Origin: Hyphomicrobiales bacterium
Lineage (GTDB): Bacteria > Pseudomonadota > Alphaproteobacteria > Rhizobiales > Ancalomicrobiaceae
DNA: 64,000 nucleotides
Reading direction: 5' to 3'
NCBI GenBank assembly: GCA_021286855.1
Contig: JAJTBO010000009.1
Coordinates: 60,652 to 124,651, forward strand
Each line of letters begins with the position of its first letter. Position 1 is the stretch's first letter. A program made the position numbers and the translations under genes. The notes beneath the pieces are model-generated. The model saw nothing but the letters and a program-made list of their open reading frames with translations, searched no databases and had not been told where the DNA came from. Shown in pieces: positions 1 to 14,714 of this stretch.

Positions 1-533
1 TGGTCAAGCCGGTGGCGGAGGGCTCCTCCTTCGGCGTGATCATCGTTTCGGCGGAGCGAACCCATCCGCCGCAGGAGCTCCTGCGCGACGACTGGCCCTA
101 CGGCGACACGGTTCTGGTGGAAAAGTTCGTCGCAGGACTGGAGCTGACCTGCGCCGTGATGGGGCGGCCGGGGGAGGAGCGGGCGCTCGGAATCATCGAG
201 ATCCTGCCCGAGGGTCAGGCCTTCTACGACTTCGACGCGAAGTATCGCAAAGGCGGTTCGCGTCACGTCCTTCCGGCGCGAATTTTACCAGATATTTACC
301 AAGAGGTTCAAATGCTGGCGGTCAGAGCGCATCGGGCGCTCGGCTGTCGCGGCGTGTCGCGGGCCGACTTCCGATACGACGCCGAGGGGACGGGGGAACT
401 GGTCTGCCTCGAGGTGAATACGCAGCCCGGCATGACGGCGACCTCCCTGGTCCCGGAGATGGCGGCGCATTCGGGGCTCTCGTTCGAGGCCCTGGTGACC
501 TGGTTGGTGGAGGACGCGAGTTGCGACCGGTGA
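1..533 (+). CDS. ddl: D-alanine--D-alanine ligase, C-terminal part (start outside window)
   Basis: The frame is already open at the window edge (VKPVAEGSSFGV from base 3), so only the C-terminal ATP-grasp part is present. Ddl joins two D-alanines in the cytoplasm for peptidoglycan precursor synthesis. The GSSFGV glycine-rich loop, the ADFRYD segment and the closing LEVNTQPGMT motif, which supplies metal and substrate ligands in the family, are all visible. The stop overlaps the start of ftsQ, consistent with the usual ddl-ftsQ coupling at the end of the alphaproteobacterial mur/division cluster. Confidence 0.95.
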   Translation, partial: VKPVAEGSSFGVIIVSAERTHPPQELLRDDWPYGDTVLVEKFVAGLELTCAVMGRPGEERALGIIEILPEGQAFYDFDAKYRKGGSRHVLPARILPDIYQEVQMLAVRAHRALGCRGVSRADFRYDAEGTGELVCLEVNTQPGMTATSLVPEMAAHSGLSFEALVTWLVEDASCDR

Positions 534-1441
534 GGGGACGAGAGCGATACGAGCGCTTGCCCTACGCCCGTGAGATTCCGCAGGACGCGGGATTTCACTG
601 GCGCAGGACGATGCGTCTCCTGCGTCGTTCGGTCCGCGCCGTCGACGCCGCTCTCTCCTCGGTGCGCCCGATGCAGGGCACCTTCGCCGCGCTCGCCTTC
701 CTCGGCGCCTGGGGCGCCTACGGCATGGCGCTGTCGGGAGCGTGGCGGACGACGCTCGACGCGCTGACCGCCGGCATGGGCTTCTCGGTCGCCTCGATCG
801 AGATCCGTGGACTGTCGGAGGCGGATTCGACCGAGATCTCCGACCGCATCGACGTCACCCAGACCTCGTCGCTGCTGATGGTCGACGCCGATCGGGCGCG
901 GACGCGGATCGCCGAGATCCCGTGGGTCGCCGACGTCGAGGTCAAGAAGCTCTATCCGAACCGCATCGTCGTCGACCTCACCGAGCGCAAGCCCTTCGCG
1001 TTGTGGCAGGACGACGGCAAGGTGCGGGTGGTCGATCGCAACGGCGCGGTGATGAGCGAGGTGCTCGAGACCCGCAACGCCGGCCTGCCGCTGATCGTCG
1101 GCCAGGGCGCCAACGGGCGGGTCGAGGAGGCGGTGGCGCTGATGAACGCGCAGCCGTCGCTGAGGCCGCGGATCCGCGCCGCGGTGCTGGTCGCCGAGCG
1201 GCGTTGGAACCTGATCACCGTCGACGGCGTCGAGGTCCTGCTGCCGGAGGAAAACCCGGGAGCCGCGCTGCAGCGCGTCGCCGATCTCCAGGCGTCCAAG
1301 AAATTGCTCGACCGCGATCTGGTCGTGGTCGATCTGCGCGTTCCCGATCGCCTGTTCGTCCGCCTGTCGGATGCGGCGGCGGACGCGCGGCGCGAACAGA
1401 TGCGCCTGAAGACCGGCGCCAAGAAGGAGGCGCGAGGATGA
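521..1441 (+). CDS. ftsQ: Cell division protein FtsQ
   Basis: Bitopic inner-membrane divisome protein that links FtsB/FtsL to the early division machinery. It has a basic cytoplasmic tail, one membrane segment around residues 48-68 ([17 protein letters not shown]), then a periplasmic POTRA region ([41 protein letters not shown]) and a beta domain. The start chosen is TTG at 521, seven bases after a GGAGG. A GTG at 530 overlaps the ddl stop as GTGA and is a reasonable alternative. The stop overlaps the ftsA ATG by four bases (ATGA), so ftsQ and ftsA are probably translationally coupled. Length (306 aa) is normal for the family. Confidence 0.93.
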   Translation: MRPVRGRERYERLPYAREIPQDAGFHWRRTMRLLRRSVRAVDAALSSVRPMQGTFAALAFLGAWGAYGMALSGAWRTTLDALTAGMGFSVASIEIRGLSEADSTEISDRIDVTQTSSLLMVDADRARTRIAEIPWVADVEVKKLYPNRIVVDLTERKPFALWQDDGKVRVVDRNGAVMSEVLETRNAGLPLIVGQGANGRVEEAVALMNAQPSLRPRIRAAVLVAERRWNLITVDGVEVLLPEENPGAALQRVADLQASKKLLDRDLVVVDLRVPDRLFVRLSDAAADARREQMRLKTGAKKEARG

Positions 1442-2766
1442 CGACGCTGCCTCCGCTCGATCAAACCGTGCCGCGCATGCGGCCGCTGTCGACCCGCCGG
1501 GCGACGGTGGTCTCGGTGCTCGACGTCGGTTCGACCAAGGTCACCTGCCTGATCGCCAAGCTGACGCCGCGGGCGGTCGACAAGGTGCTGCCCGGCCGCA
1601 CCCACGACATGACGGTGCTCGGCTACGGCATGCAGCGGTCGCGCGGCATGAAGTCGGGGATGGTGGTCAATCTCGACGAGGCGGAGCAGTCGATCCGGCT
1701 CGCCGTCGACGCGGCCGAACGGATGGCCGGGCTGACGATCGAATCGCTGATCCTCAACATCACCGCCGGACGGCTGCATTCCGAGGTCTATCGGGCGCAT
1801 GTCGACGTCGCGACGCAGGCGGTCGACGAGGCCGACATCCAGCGGGTTCTGGCCGCCGGCGCGTCGCATTCGTTGACCGACGACCGCACGCTCATTCATT
1901 CGCTGCCGATCGGCTACGCCCTCGACGGCGCGCGCGGCATCAAGGACCCGGTCGGCATGCTCGGCGAGAAGCTCGCCGTCGACATGCACGTGGTCGGGGC
2001 GGAATGCGCGCCGGTGCGCAATCTCGAACTGGCGGTCAACCGCTGCCATCTCGAGGTCGAGACGATCGTCGCCACGCCCTACGCCTCCGGCCTCGCCACT
2101 CTGGTCGACGACGAGGCCGATCTCGGCGTCGCCTGCGTCGACATGGGCGGCGGCACCACCTCGATGGCGGTCTTCGCCGACGGCGCCTTCTGCCACGTCG
2201 ACGCGATCGCCATCGGCGGGCATCACGTCACCATGGACATCGCGCAGGGCCTGTCGACCCGGCTCGCCGATGCCGAACGGATCAAGACGCTGCACGGCTC
2301 GGCGCTCGCCACCTCGTCGGACGACCACGAGGTGATCGGCGTGTCCTCGGTCGGGGCGGAGCGTCACGACATCGTCAACGTGCCGCGCGGCGCGCTGACC
2401 CGGATCATCCGGCCGCGGGTCGAGGAGATCCTGGAGCTGGTGCGCGATCGTCTCGCCAATTCCGGCTTCGCCGGGCGGGTGGGCAAGCGCGTGGTTCTGA
2501 CCGGCGGCGCCAGCCAGTTGACCGGGGTGGTCGAGGTGGCGCGACGGATTCTCGGACGCAACGTGCGTCTCGGTCGGCCGCTCGGCATCGCCGGGTTGCC
2601 GCAGGCGGCCAAGGGCGCGGCCTTCGCCGCCGCCGTCGGCCTGTTGATCTATCCGCAGGTGGCTCAGATCGAGCAGTTCGATCTCAGACACCGGCGTCGG
2701 CCGGCCGCCGCCGCGGGGGGGCACTACCTCGCCCGCGTCGGCCAGTGGCTGAAGGAGAGTTGGTGA
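1438..2766 (+). CDS. ftsA: Cell division protein FtsA
   Basis: Actin-fold ATPase that tethers FtsZ to the membrane. Phosphate-binding signatures are visible ([15 protein letters not shown] near the N-terminus; [14 protein letters not shown] mid-protein; [12 protein letters not shown] near the end). The C-terminus VGQWLKESW resembles the amphipathic membrane-targeting helix of FtsA. The protein is 442 aa. It begins four bases inside ftsQ, and its TGA shares one base with an ATG in the ftsZ frame, fitting a coupled ftsQ-ftsA-ftsZ transcript. Confidence 0.96.
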   Translation: MTTLPPLDQTVPRMRPLSTRRATVVSVLDVGSTKVTCLIAKLTPRAVDKVLPGRTHDMTVLGYGMQRSRGMKSGMVVNLDEAEQSIRLAVDAAERMAGLTIESLILNITAGRLHSEVYRAHVDVATQAVDEADIQRVLAAGASHSLTDDRTLIHSLPIGYALDGARGIKDPVGMLGEKLAVDMHVVGAECAPVRNLELAVNRCHLEVETIVATPYASGLATLVDDEADLGVACVDMGGGTTSMAVFADGAFCHVDAIAIGGHHVTMDIAQGLSTRLADAERIKTLHGSALATSSDDHEVIGVSSVGAERHDIVNVPRGALTRIIRPRVEEILELVRDRLANSGFAGRVGKRVVLTGGASQLTGVVEVARRILGRNVRLGRPLGIAGLPQAAKGAAFAAAVGLLIYPQVAQIEQFDLRHRRRPAAAAGGHYLARVGQWLKESW

Positions 2767-2861
2767 TGAGTGGGTCGGACCGCCCGGCGACGGGCGAGAA
2801 CGAAACGTTCGGTGACGAAGACGCCCGCCCGGCGCCCATGGGCGGGAGCAGCGAGGATGCC

Positions 2862-4670
<1,809 letters not shown>

Positions 4671-4696
4671 CCCGAAGGCAGGTCGCGAAGATCGCA

Positions 4697-4732
4697 AAAC
4701 GGGGTCCGTCAGGAACGTGACGGGCCCCGTTT
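4697..4732 (+). terminator. Hairpin after ftsZ
   Basis: Inverted repeat with arms AAACGGGGTCCGTCA and TGACGGGCCCCGTTT (one G-U pair), 26 bases after the ftsZ stop. It probably ends the division operon. A-rich and T-rich edges on both sides mean it could act in either direction. Confidence 0.75.
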
Positions 4733-4985
4733 CCATTGACCGACGACCTTCGGCAGTGCATTGAATTTTCGAGCGATTTTAAAAAAGACAGGTGGTAACA
4801 AACTGTAACGAAGCGTGATTTCGGTTCTCCTCGCGACGCAGGTAGTTTGAGGATCGAGAGGGTCGTCGAAACGGCGCTCCGCACCCCGCGAGGGACGCGG
4901 AAGACGCGCTCGAGGCGACCGGAAGAACGAAGTTCCCGCACTTTGCCGCATTGCGGCAGGGCGCGGGGAAGATGGACGGAAGACG
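4733..4985 (+). other. Leader region of lpxC, no gene seen
   Basis: About 250 bases between the ftsZ hairpin and lpxC. The first part (4755-4830) is AT-richer than its surroundings, containing TTGAATTTTCGAGCG and GATTTTAAAAAAGAC, and is the likely promoter area for lpxC. The remainder is GC-rich with no convincing reading frame. Confidence 0.4.
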
Positions 4986-5939
4986 ATGGCGCGCAGCACG
5001 ATGAACCACCAGACCACGATCGGCGACAGCGTACGGATCGTGGGCATCGGGGTCCACAGCGGGCAGCGCGTTTCTCTCTCCCTCCACCCGGCCGATCCCG
5101 ACAGCGGCGTGACCTTCCTGCGCACCGGCCTCGAGGGCGGGCGCGACGTCGAGATTCGGGCGACCTGGGCGAACGTCTCGGCGACCGATCTGTGCACGAT
5201 GGTCGGCGATCCGCGCGCCGCTTCGGTGGCGACGATCGAGCATCTGATGGCGGCTCTGCGCGGCCTCGGCCTCGACAACGTGGTGGTGGAGATCGACGGC
5301 GCGGAAGTGCCGGTGATGGACGGCTCTTCGGAAGCCTTCGTCGAGGCGATCGATCAGGCCGGCGTCGTCCGGCAGGTGGCGCGTCGCAAGGTCCTCAAGG
5401 TTCTGAAGCCGGTCCGCGTCGAGAACGGCTCGGCGTGGGCGGAGCTGCGTCCCTACGAGGGCTCGCGCTACGAGGTCACCATCGATTTCGCCAATCCGGT
5501 GATCGGCCGGCAGGCGATCGGCGTCGATCTGACGCCGGACGTGTTCCGCAACCAGATCTCGCGGGCCCGCACCTTCGGCTTCGTCGCCGATCTCGAGAAG
5601 CTCCTGCCGATGGGCCTGTGCCGCGGCTCCAGCCTGGAGAATTCGGTGGCGATCAAGGACGACCGGATCCTCAATCCGGAAGGCCTGCGCTTCGTCGACG
5701 AGTTCGTGCGCCACAAGCTGCTCGACGCGATCGGCGATCTGGCGCTGTCCGGCGCGCCGATCCAGGGGCTCTATCGCTCCTACAAGGGCGGCCATCGCCT
5801 GAACTTCCTCACCCTCGAGAAGCTCTTCGCCGATCCGACCGCCTGGGCGCTGGTCGAGGCGGCGAGCCGGCCGGCGAGCCCGGCGGCCGAACTCGGCACC
5901 GCGATGGTGGCGCCGGCGTTCCGGGCCGAGGTGGCCTGA
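4986..5939 (+). CDS. lpxC: UDP-3-O-acyl-N-acetylglucosamine deacetylase LpxC
   Basis: Zinc amidase for the committed step of lipid A synthesis. It removes the N-acetyl group from UDP-3-O-acyl-GlcNAc in the cytoplasm. Family motifs include ATIEHLMAALRGLGLDN with the metal-ligand histidine near residue 86, HKLLDAIGDLAL with the second histidine and aspartate, and KGGHRLNFLTL with the catalytic histidine. Length 317 aa is normal. An internal ATG at 5001 is a possible alternative start. It follows ftsZ, as in many alphaproteobacteria, but is separated from it by a strong hairpin and so probably has its own promoter. Confidence 0.96.
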   Translation: MARSTMNHQTTIGDSVRIVGIGVHSGQRVSLSLHPADPDSGVTFLRTGLEGGRDVEIRATWANVSATDLCTMVGDPRAASVATIEHLMAALRGLGLDNVVVEIDGAEVPVMDGSSEAFVEAIDQAGVVRQVARRKVLKVLKPVRVENGSAWAELRPYEGSRYEVTIDFANPVIGRQAIGVDLTPDVFRNQISRARTFGFVADLEKLLPMGLCRGSSLENSVAIKDDRILNPEGLRFVDEFVRHKLLDAIGDLALSGAPIQGLYRSYKGGHRLNFLTLEKLFADPTAWALVEAASRPASPAAELGTAMVAPAFRAEVA

Positions 5940-6126
5940 GGCGATCGCCGCCGTTCGGCCGGCGCTTCGCCACAAAATCGGACCAATGCCTTCCCACGAA
6001 GATGACGGCGAGCGTTCGGCGGGTTAGAAGGTCGAACGCGGGGTTCGGCCGTCGACGCGGACACGCGAACGAGCCGTGCGAGGTTGGACTCGGGCGGGAC
6101 GCCCGCTCAAAGGGGATGGCTGGCAG

Positions 6127-6987
6127 ATGAGCAAGGGAACTTCGGCGAAGCTCGGCGCGACGTCTCGGCGTTTCGGGTCGTTCACGCGCGTGGGCTCGGC
6201 GGTGGCGCTGGCGCTCGTCCTTTCCGCCTGCGCCTCGCAGAAGGACATGGACGACAAGATCGAGCCGGCCGACAAGCTCTTCAACGAAGGCCTGGTGGCG
6301 CTCGAGGCGGGCAAGCGGACGGAAGCGGTCAAGAAGTTCGACGACGTCGACCGGCTCCACCCCTATTCGCAGCTGTCGAAGAACGCGGTGTTGCTGCAGG
6401 CCTATACCCAGTACGAGCGCGGCGCCTATACGGACGCGATCCAGGGCGCGCAGCGCTTCATCACGCTCTATCCGTCGAGCCCGGACGCGGCCTACGCCCA
6501 GTACATCGTCGCCGAGAGCTACTACGCGCAGATCCCCGATGTCAGCCGCGATCAGGCGCGCACGGCGAGCGCGCTCGCGGCTTACGGCGAGGTGATCACC
6601 AAATATCCGAGCTCTCCTTATGCCGAAGACGCGCGCAAGAAGGTGCTCAACGTCCGCGACCAGCTCGCCGGCAAGGAGATGGACATCGGCCGCTTCTATC
6701 TGAAGAAGGGTCGCTATCTCGCCTCGATCAACCGCTTCAAGGTGGTCGTCTCGCAGTATCAGACGACCCGTCACGTCGAGGAGGCGCTGGCGCGTCTGGT
6801 CGAGTGCTATTACGCGATGGGCGTGATCAACGAAGCGCAGACGGCGGCGGCGGTGCTCGGGCACAATTTCCCCGACAGCCAGTGGTACAAGGACAGCTAC
6901 GCGCTCCTCAACAAGGGCGGCTACGAACCGCAGGAGGACACCGCGAGCTGGATCTCGCGGTCGCTCACCAACGTGAAGCTGTTCTGA
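6127..6987 (+). CDS. bamD: Outer-membrane assembly lipoprotein BamD
   Basis: Tetratricopeptide-rich lipoprotein of the BAM complex that inserts beta-barrel proteins in the outer membrane. Residues 18-35 form a lipoprotein signal ending in the lipobox LSAC, with the lipidated cysteine at residue 35. The following 250 residues contain helical repeats typical of the family (LFNEGLVALEAGKRTEAVKKFDDVDRLHP, QLSKNAVLLQAYTQYERGAY). The ATG at 6127 is used because it places the signal peptide at the N-terminus. Length 286 aa is normal. It sits between lpxC and recN, a common alphaproteobacterial arrangement. Confidence 0.94.
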   Translation: MSKGTSAKLGATSRRFGSFTRVGSAVALALVLSACASQKDMDDKIEPADKLFNEGLVALEAGKRTEAVKKFDDVDRLHPYSQLSKNAVLLQAYTQYERGAYTDAIQGAQRFITLYPSSPDAAYAQYIVAESYYAQIPDVSRDQARTASALAAYGEVITKYPSSPYAEDARKKVLNVRDQLAGKEMDIGRFYLKKGRYLASINRFKVVVSQYQTTRHVEEALARLVECYYAMGVINEAQTAAAVLGHNFPDSQWYKDSYALLNKGGYEPQEDTASWISRSLTNVKLF

Positions 6988-7081
6988 CGCCGACGGGCCG
7001 CAAGCGATCGAAGGGGGTTCCGATTCGTTCTCCCGACGGGTATCGTCCGGCGACGCCTTCGACGAGAATCACGGACCTTCC

Positions 7082-8743
7082 ATGCTCGCCGCCCTGTCGA
7101 TCCGCGACATCGTTCTGATCGAGCGGTTGGAGATCGACTTCACCCGTGGGCTGACCGTGCTCACCGGCGAGACGGGCGCCGGCAAATCGATCCTGCTCGA
7201 CAGTCTGGCGCTGGCGCTCGGCGGGCGCGGCGACGCGGGGCTGGTGCGTCACGGGGCGGCGCAGGGGCAGGTGACGGCGGTGTTCGACGTCGCCGCCGAT
7301 CATCCGGCCCGCCGTTTTCTTGCCGAGAACGACATCGAGGCGGTCGGCGAGGTGATCGTGCGGCGGGTGCAGACCGCCGACGGACGCACCCGCGCCTTTC
7401 TCAACGACAGTCCGGTGTCGGCGACGCTGCTGCGCGAGGTCGGCGAGCGGCTGGTCGAGATCCACGGACAGCACGACGATCGGGCGCTGATCGACGAGCG
7501 CGAGCACCGCCGCCTGCTCGACGCCTTCGGCGGTCTCGAGGATCGGGTCGGGCTGGTCGGGACGGCGTGGAGCGCCTGGCGTCGCGCGATCCGCGACCGC
7601 GACGGCCACCGCGCCCGGATCGAGGCGGCGCGGCGGGAGGCCGATTATCTGCGGGCTTCGCTGGAAGAGCTCGACCAGTTGAAGCCGGAGGTGGGCGAAG
7701 AAACCGAGCTCGCCACCCGGCGGCATCGGATGATGCAGGCGGAGAAGGTCGCCGGCGACCTCTCCGAGGCGGTCGGAACCTTCGAGGGCTCGCAATCGCC
7801 GATCCCGACCATCGTCGGGCTGATGCGCATGCTGGAGCGCAAGGCCGGGTCGCTGCCGGGTCTCGCGGAGGAGGCGCTGAAGCCGATGGGCGAGGCGATC
7901 GATCTCCTGGAGGCGGCGCGCGGGGCGCTCGAGGCGATGTTGCGCGAGGCCGATTTCGATCCGCGCGAGCTGGAGCGCACCGAGGAGCGGCTGTTCGCGC
8001 TGCGCGCGGCGGCGCGCAAGCATTCCTGCGCGGTCGACGCGCTGGCGCCGCTAAGGGTGAAGATGACGGCGGATCTCTCCGATCTCGACCACGGCGAGGA
8101 GAAGCTGGCGGCGCTCGAGGCGGCGGTCGGGGAGACGGAGGCCGCCTATCGCGCGGCGGCGGCGGCGTTGTCGGCGGCCCGGGGCGAGGCGGCGCGCGGG
8201 CTCGAGGCGGCGGTGGCGGCGGAGCTGCCGGCCTTGAAGCTCGAGCGGGCGCGGTTCCTGGTCGATCGCACCGAGGACGCGCCGGGGGCGGAGGGCGTCG
8301 ACCGGATCGAGTTCCACGTCCAGACCAATCCGGGCACGCGGCCGGGGCCGATGATGAAGGTCGCCTCGGGCGGCGAGCTGTCGCGTTTCCTGCTGGCGCT
8401 CAAGGTTTCGCTCGCCGACAAGGGGTCGGCGCCGACGCTGATCTTCGACGAGATCGACACGGGCGTCGGCGGCGCGGTGGCCGGCGCGATCGGCCAGCGG
8501 CTGGCGCGACTCGCCGACAAGGTGCAGGTGATGAGCGTGACGCATGCGCCGCAGGTGGCGGCGCGGGCGGGGACGCATTTCCTGATCTCGAAAGAGCCGG
8601 CCTCGGACGGCACGGACCGGGTGGTGACGCGGGTCAGCGAACTCGAGCCGGAGGCGCGGCGCGAGGAGATCGCGCGGATGCTGTCGGGCGAAGTGATCTC
8701 GGCGGAAGCGCGGGCGGCGGCGGAGAGCCTGTTGGCAGGGTGA
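7082..8743 (+). CDS. recN: DNA repair protein RecN
   Basis: SMC-like ATPase acting in double-strand break repair. The N-terminal Walker A GETGAGKS is at residues 29-36, followed by IHGQHDD and a central coiled-coil region rich in Glu/Ala/Arg (about residues 165-370). The C-terminal half carries the ABC signature SGGELSRFLLALK and the Walker B LIFDEIDTGVGG. Length 553 aa matches the family. It follows bamD by 94 bases and precedes ligA, giving a DNA-repair pair at the end of the division region. Confidence 0.95.
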   Translation: MLAALSIRDIVLIERLEIDFTRGLTVLTGETGAGKSILLDSLALALGGRGDAGLVRHGAAQGQVTAVFDVAADHPARRFLAENDIEAVGEVIVRRVQTADGRTRAFLNDSPVSATLLREVGERLVEIHGQHDDRALIDEREHRRLLDAFGGLEDRVGLVGTAWSAWRRAIRDRDGHRARIEAARREADYLRASLEELDQLKPEVGEETELATRRHRMMQAEKVAGDLSEAVGTFEGSQSPIPTIVGLMRMLERKAGSLPGLAEEALKPMGEAIDLLEAARGALEAMLREADFDPRELERTEERLFALRAAARKHSCAVDALAPLRVKMTADLSDLDHGEEKLAALEAAVGETEAAYRAAAAALSAARGEAARGLEAAVAAELPALKLERARFLVDRTEDAPGAEGVDRIEFHVQTNPGTRPGPMMKVASGGELSRFLLALKVSLADKGSAPTLIFDEIDTGVGGAVAGAIGQRLARLADKVQVMSVTHAPQVAARAGTHFLISKEPASDGTDRVVTRVSELEPEARREEIARMLSGEVISAEARAAAESLLAG

Positions 8744-8776
8744 GGCGCGGCCGACGTCGGATGAAGCGGGCTCGGC

Positions 8777-8900
8777 GCGCGACGCTTCGAGACGCGGGCC
8801 GATGGCCCGCTCCTCAGCATGAGGCGCTTTTCTTAGTTGAAACAGATATATACGCCTCATGCTGAGGAGCGTCCGCAGGACGCGTCTCGAAGCATCGCGC
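8777..8900. repeat. Pair of inverted palindromic repeats between recN and ligA
   Basis: Two near-identical arms of about 48 bases face each other (8777-8826 and 8853-8900), separated by a 26-base AT-rich loop. Each arm contains CTTCGAGACGCG and CTCCTCAGCATGAGGCG, and the arms differ by only a few bases near the centre. A transcript could fold into one long hairpin. The TCTCGAAGC...CTGAGGAGC composition resembles dispersed intergenic palindromes known from Rhizobiales genomes. It may also act as a recN terminator. Confidence 0.8.
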
Positions 8901-8959
8901 ACGGTCTCGAGACCTTCCACGCACACTCACCCATGGTCCGTGGCGGACGGGGCGGATAA

Positions 8960-11596
<2,637 letters not shown>

Positions 11597-11777
11597 GGCG
11601 GACGTCATTCCGCACAAAATTGCATGACGGGCATGAATTGCCATGTGCGTCGCGAGTTCGCCATGATCGCCTGCGACTTTGGTCGCACGAACAAGGCGGG
11701 CTCCACGGAGAGGTCGCCGTCGTCAGTGGAGAACGTCGGGCGAGAGGGCTTTCGAATTTCCTTCGAAGGAGGCCTCC

Positions 11778-11951
11778 ATGACCCGTCTCGTCAAATTCGT
11801 CGGCCGTCTATTTGCCGGACGCTACGAAATCCCGTCGTCGATCGCCGAAACGCCCTGCGCCGCTTCTTCGCGGATCGATCTGGAGTTGTCGGATCGCGAC
11901 GAGATGCGCGCGCGTGCGCGCAACGACTACGCCCATCGCAACTTCTATTGA
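11778..11951 (+). CDS. Small protein of unknown function (57 aa)
   Basis: Short reading frame starting MTRLVKFVGRLFAGRYEIPS and ending NDYAHRNFY. It is preceded by a strong ribosome-binding site (GAAGGAGG, six bases before the ATG), the main reason to accept it as a gene. The N-terminus is basic and amphipathic, the middle has two cysteine/serine-rich turns, and the C-terminus is charged (ELSDRDEMRARARNDYAH). No family is recognised. It lies alone between ligA and the convergent pgm gene. Confidence 0.55.
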   Translation: MTRLVKFVGRLFAGRYEIPSSIAETPCAASSRIDLELSDRDEMRARARNDYAHRNFY

Positions 11952-12005
11952 GGCGTTCGGCGCGCGAGGCGGCGAGCGTGTCGCCGCGTCCCGTTCTTCC
12001 GCTCG

Positions 12006-13664
<1,659 letters not shown>

Positions 13665-13904
13665 TCATCCCTAGCCGGTCGGCGGTCGGAATTCCATACG
13701 CGGTCGACCGGGGGGGAGGGGGAAGCGCGGCATGCGTCCGCCGAGGGGATGGCATGCTTCTCAGACCTTCGTCGAAGGGAATGTTTCTGTCATTCTGACA
13801 TGGAGCGACGGGCAACGTCGCCGGGACGCGGCCGCAAAGCGCCGAGGAGAGGGAAGAAGGCCGGGACGGGCGTCGAGAGCCCTCGATCCGTGGGAGCGCC
13901 CGCC

Positions 13905-14042
13905 ATGTTCCGTTTCTATACCGTCGCCCGCACCATCGTCCGCCGCACCTTCGGTCCGGAGGCGCTCGATCGGCGCATGTGCGCGTCGAGCACCTGCACC
14001 GCGTTGCGGCATTATTGGATCGACCCGCTCGATCGGCGCTGA
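13905..14042 (+). CDS. Small Arg-rich protein of unknown function (45 aa)
   Basis: Reading frame MFRFYTVARTIVRRTFGPEA...HYWIDPLDRR. The start follows a GGGAG eight bases upstream. It has two cysteines (CASSTC), many arginines and aromatic residues. It lies in the gap between pgm and the thioesterase, 98 bases before the latter and on the same strand. No family is recognised; support comes only from position, ribosome-binding site and a non-random sequence. Confidence 0.4.
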   Translation: MFRFYTVARTIVRRTFGPEALDRRMCASSTCTALRHYWIDPLDRR

Positions 14043-14140
14043 GGCGTCGCGTCGACGGTTTCGATGCGCCGTGCGATGCTCGGTTGCCGACTCGGCCGAT
14101 CGGTCGAGCGCTCGGCCCCTGCGCCGCACGAGGTCGCCCC

Positions 14141-14524
14141 ATGTCCGAACTTCCCCCCGACACGCCGCCGGTCATCCGCACCATCGCCATGCCGGGCGAC
14201 ACCAATCCGGCCGGCGACATCTTCGGCGGCTGGCTGATGGCGCACATGGATCTGGCGGCCGGCAACGTCGCGACGCGGCGGGCGCGTGGACGCGCCGCCA
14301 CCATCGCGGTCGAAGGCATGACCTTCCTGAAGCCGGTGTTGGTCGGCGACGAGGTCAGTTTCTACGGCACGATCGTCGGCTCGGGCCGCACCTCGATGAA
14401 GATCCTGATCGAGGCCTGGCGGCGTCCCCGCGAAAGCGACGAAATGGCCAAGGTGACGCAGGCGGTGTTCACCTTCGTCGCCATCGGCGAGGATCGCCGG
14501 CCGCGGGAACTGCCGGAGATGTGA
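14141..14524 (+). CDS. Acyl-CoA thioesterase, YciA-type hot-dog protein
   Basis: Single hot-dog domain protein of 127 aa. The conserved start of the domain MPGDTNPAGDIFGGWLMAHMDLAAG contains the Asn/Asp region and the long hot-dog helix. It is followed by TIAVEGMTFLKPVLVGDEVSFYGTI. This is the cytoplasmic acyl-CoA hydrolase family related to YciA and BACH, with broad acyl-CoA substrate range. The C-terminal half (AKVTQAVFTFVAI) is complete. Transcribed alone on the plus strand. Confidence 0.88.
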   Translation: MSELPPDTPPVIRTIAMPGDTNPAGDIFGGWLMAHMDLAAGNVATRRARGRAATIAVEGMTFLKPVLVGDEVSFYGTIVGSGRTSMKILIEAWRRPRESDEMAKVTQAVFTFVAIGEDRRPRELPEM

Positions 14525-14561
14525 GCGCGCCGGCGGTTCCGGCGAATTTGGGCGCCCTCTT

Positions 14562-14584
14562 CCTTCTCCCGCAAGGAGAGAAGG
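14562..14584. repeat. Short GC hairpin (CCTTCTCCC-type)
   Basis: Imperfect hairpin with left arm CCTTCTCCC, loop GCAA and right arm GGAGAGAAGG, 38 bases after the thioesterase stop. A close relative with a perfect stem lies at 30558-30580, so it appears to be a dispersed element rather than a gene-specific terminator. Confidence 0.55.
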
Positions 14585-14714
14585 GGAGAAGGGGAGATCG
14601 CGGCGCGGTTTGCCGCCTTCGCCCTTGCGAACGCGCGCGGCCTCGTGCGACAGACGGGGCGCTCGCGCGTCCTCCTCGGGGCCGCCGGCCCCCACGTTCC
14701 CATCCGGCGAGCCC

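Noticed and set aside
952..2724. 590-codon open frame on the minus strand across ftsQ/ftsA
   Set aside because: Arg/Asp-rich antisense shadow produced by high GC; the plus strand encodes well-conserved FtsQ and FtsA.
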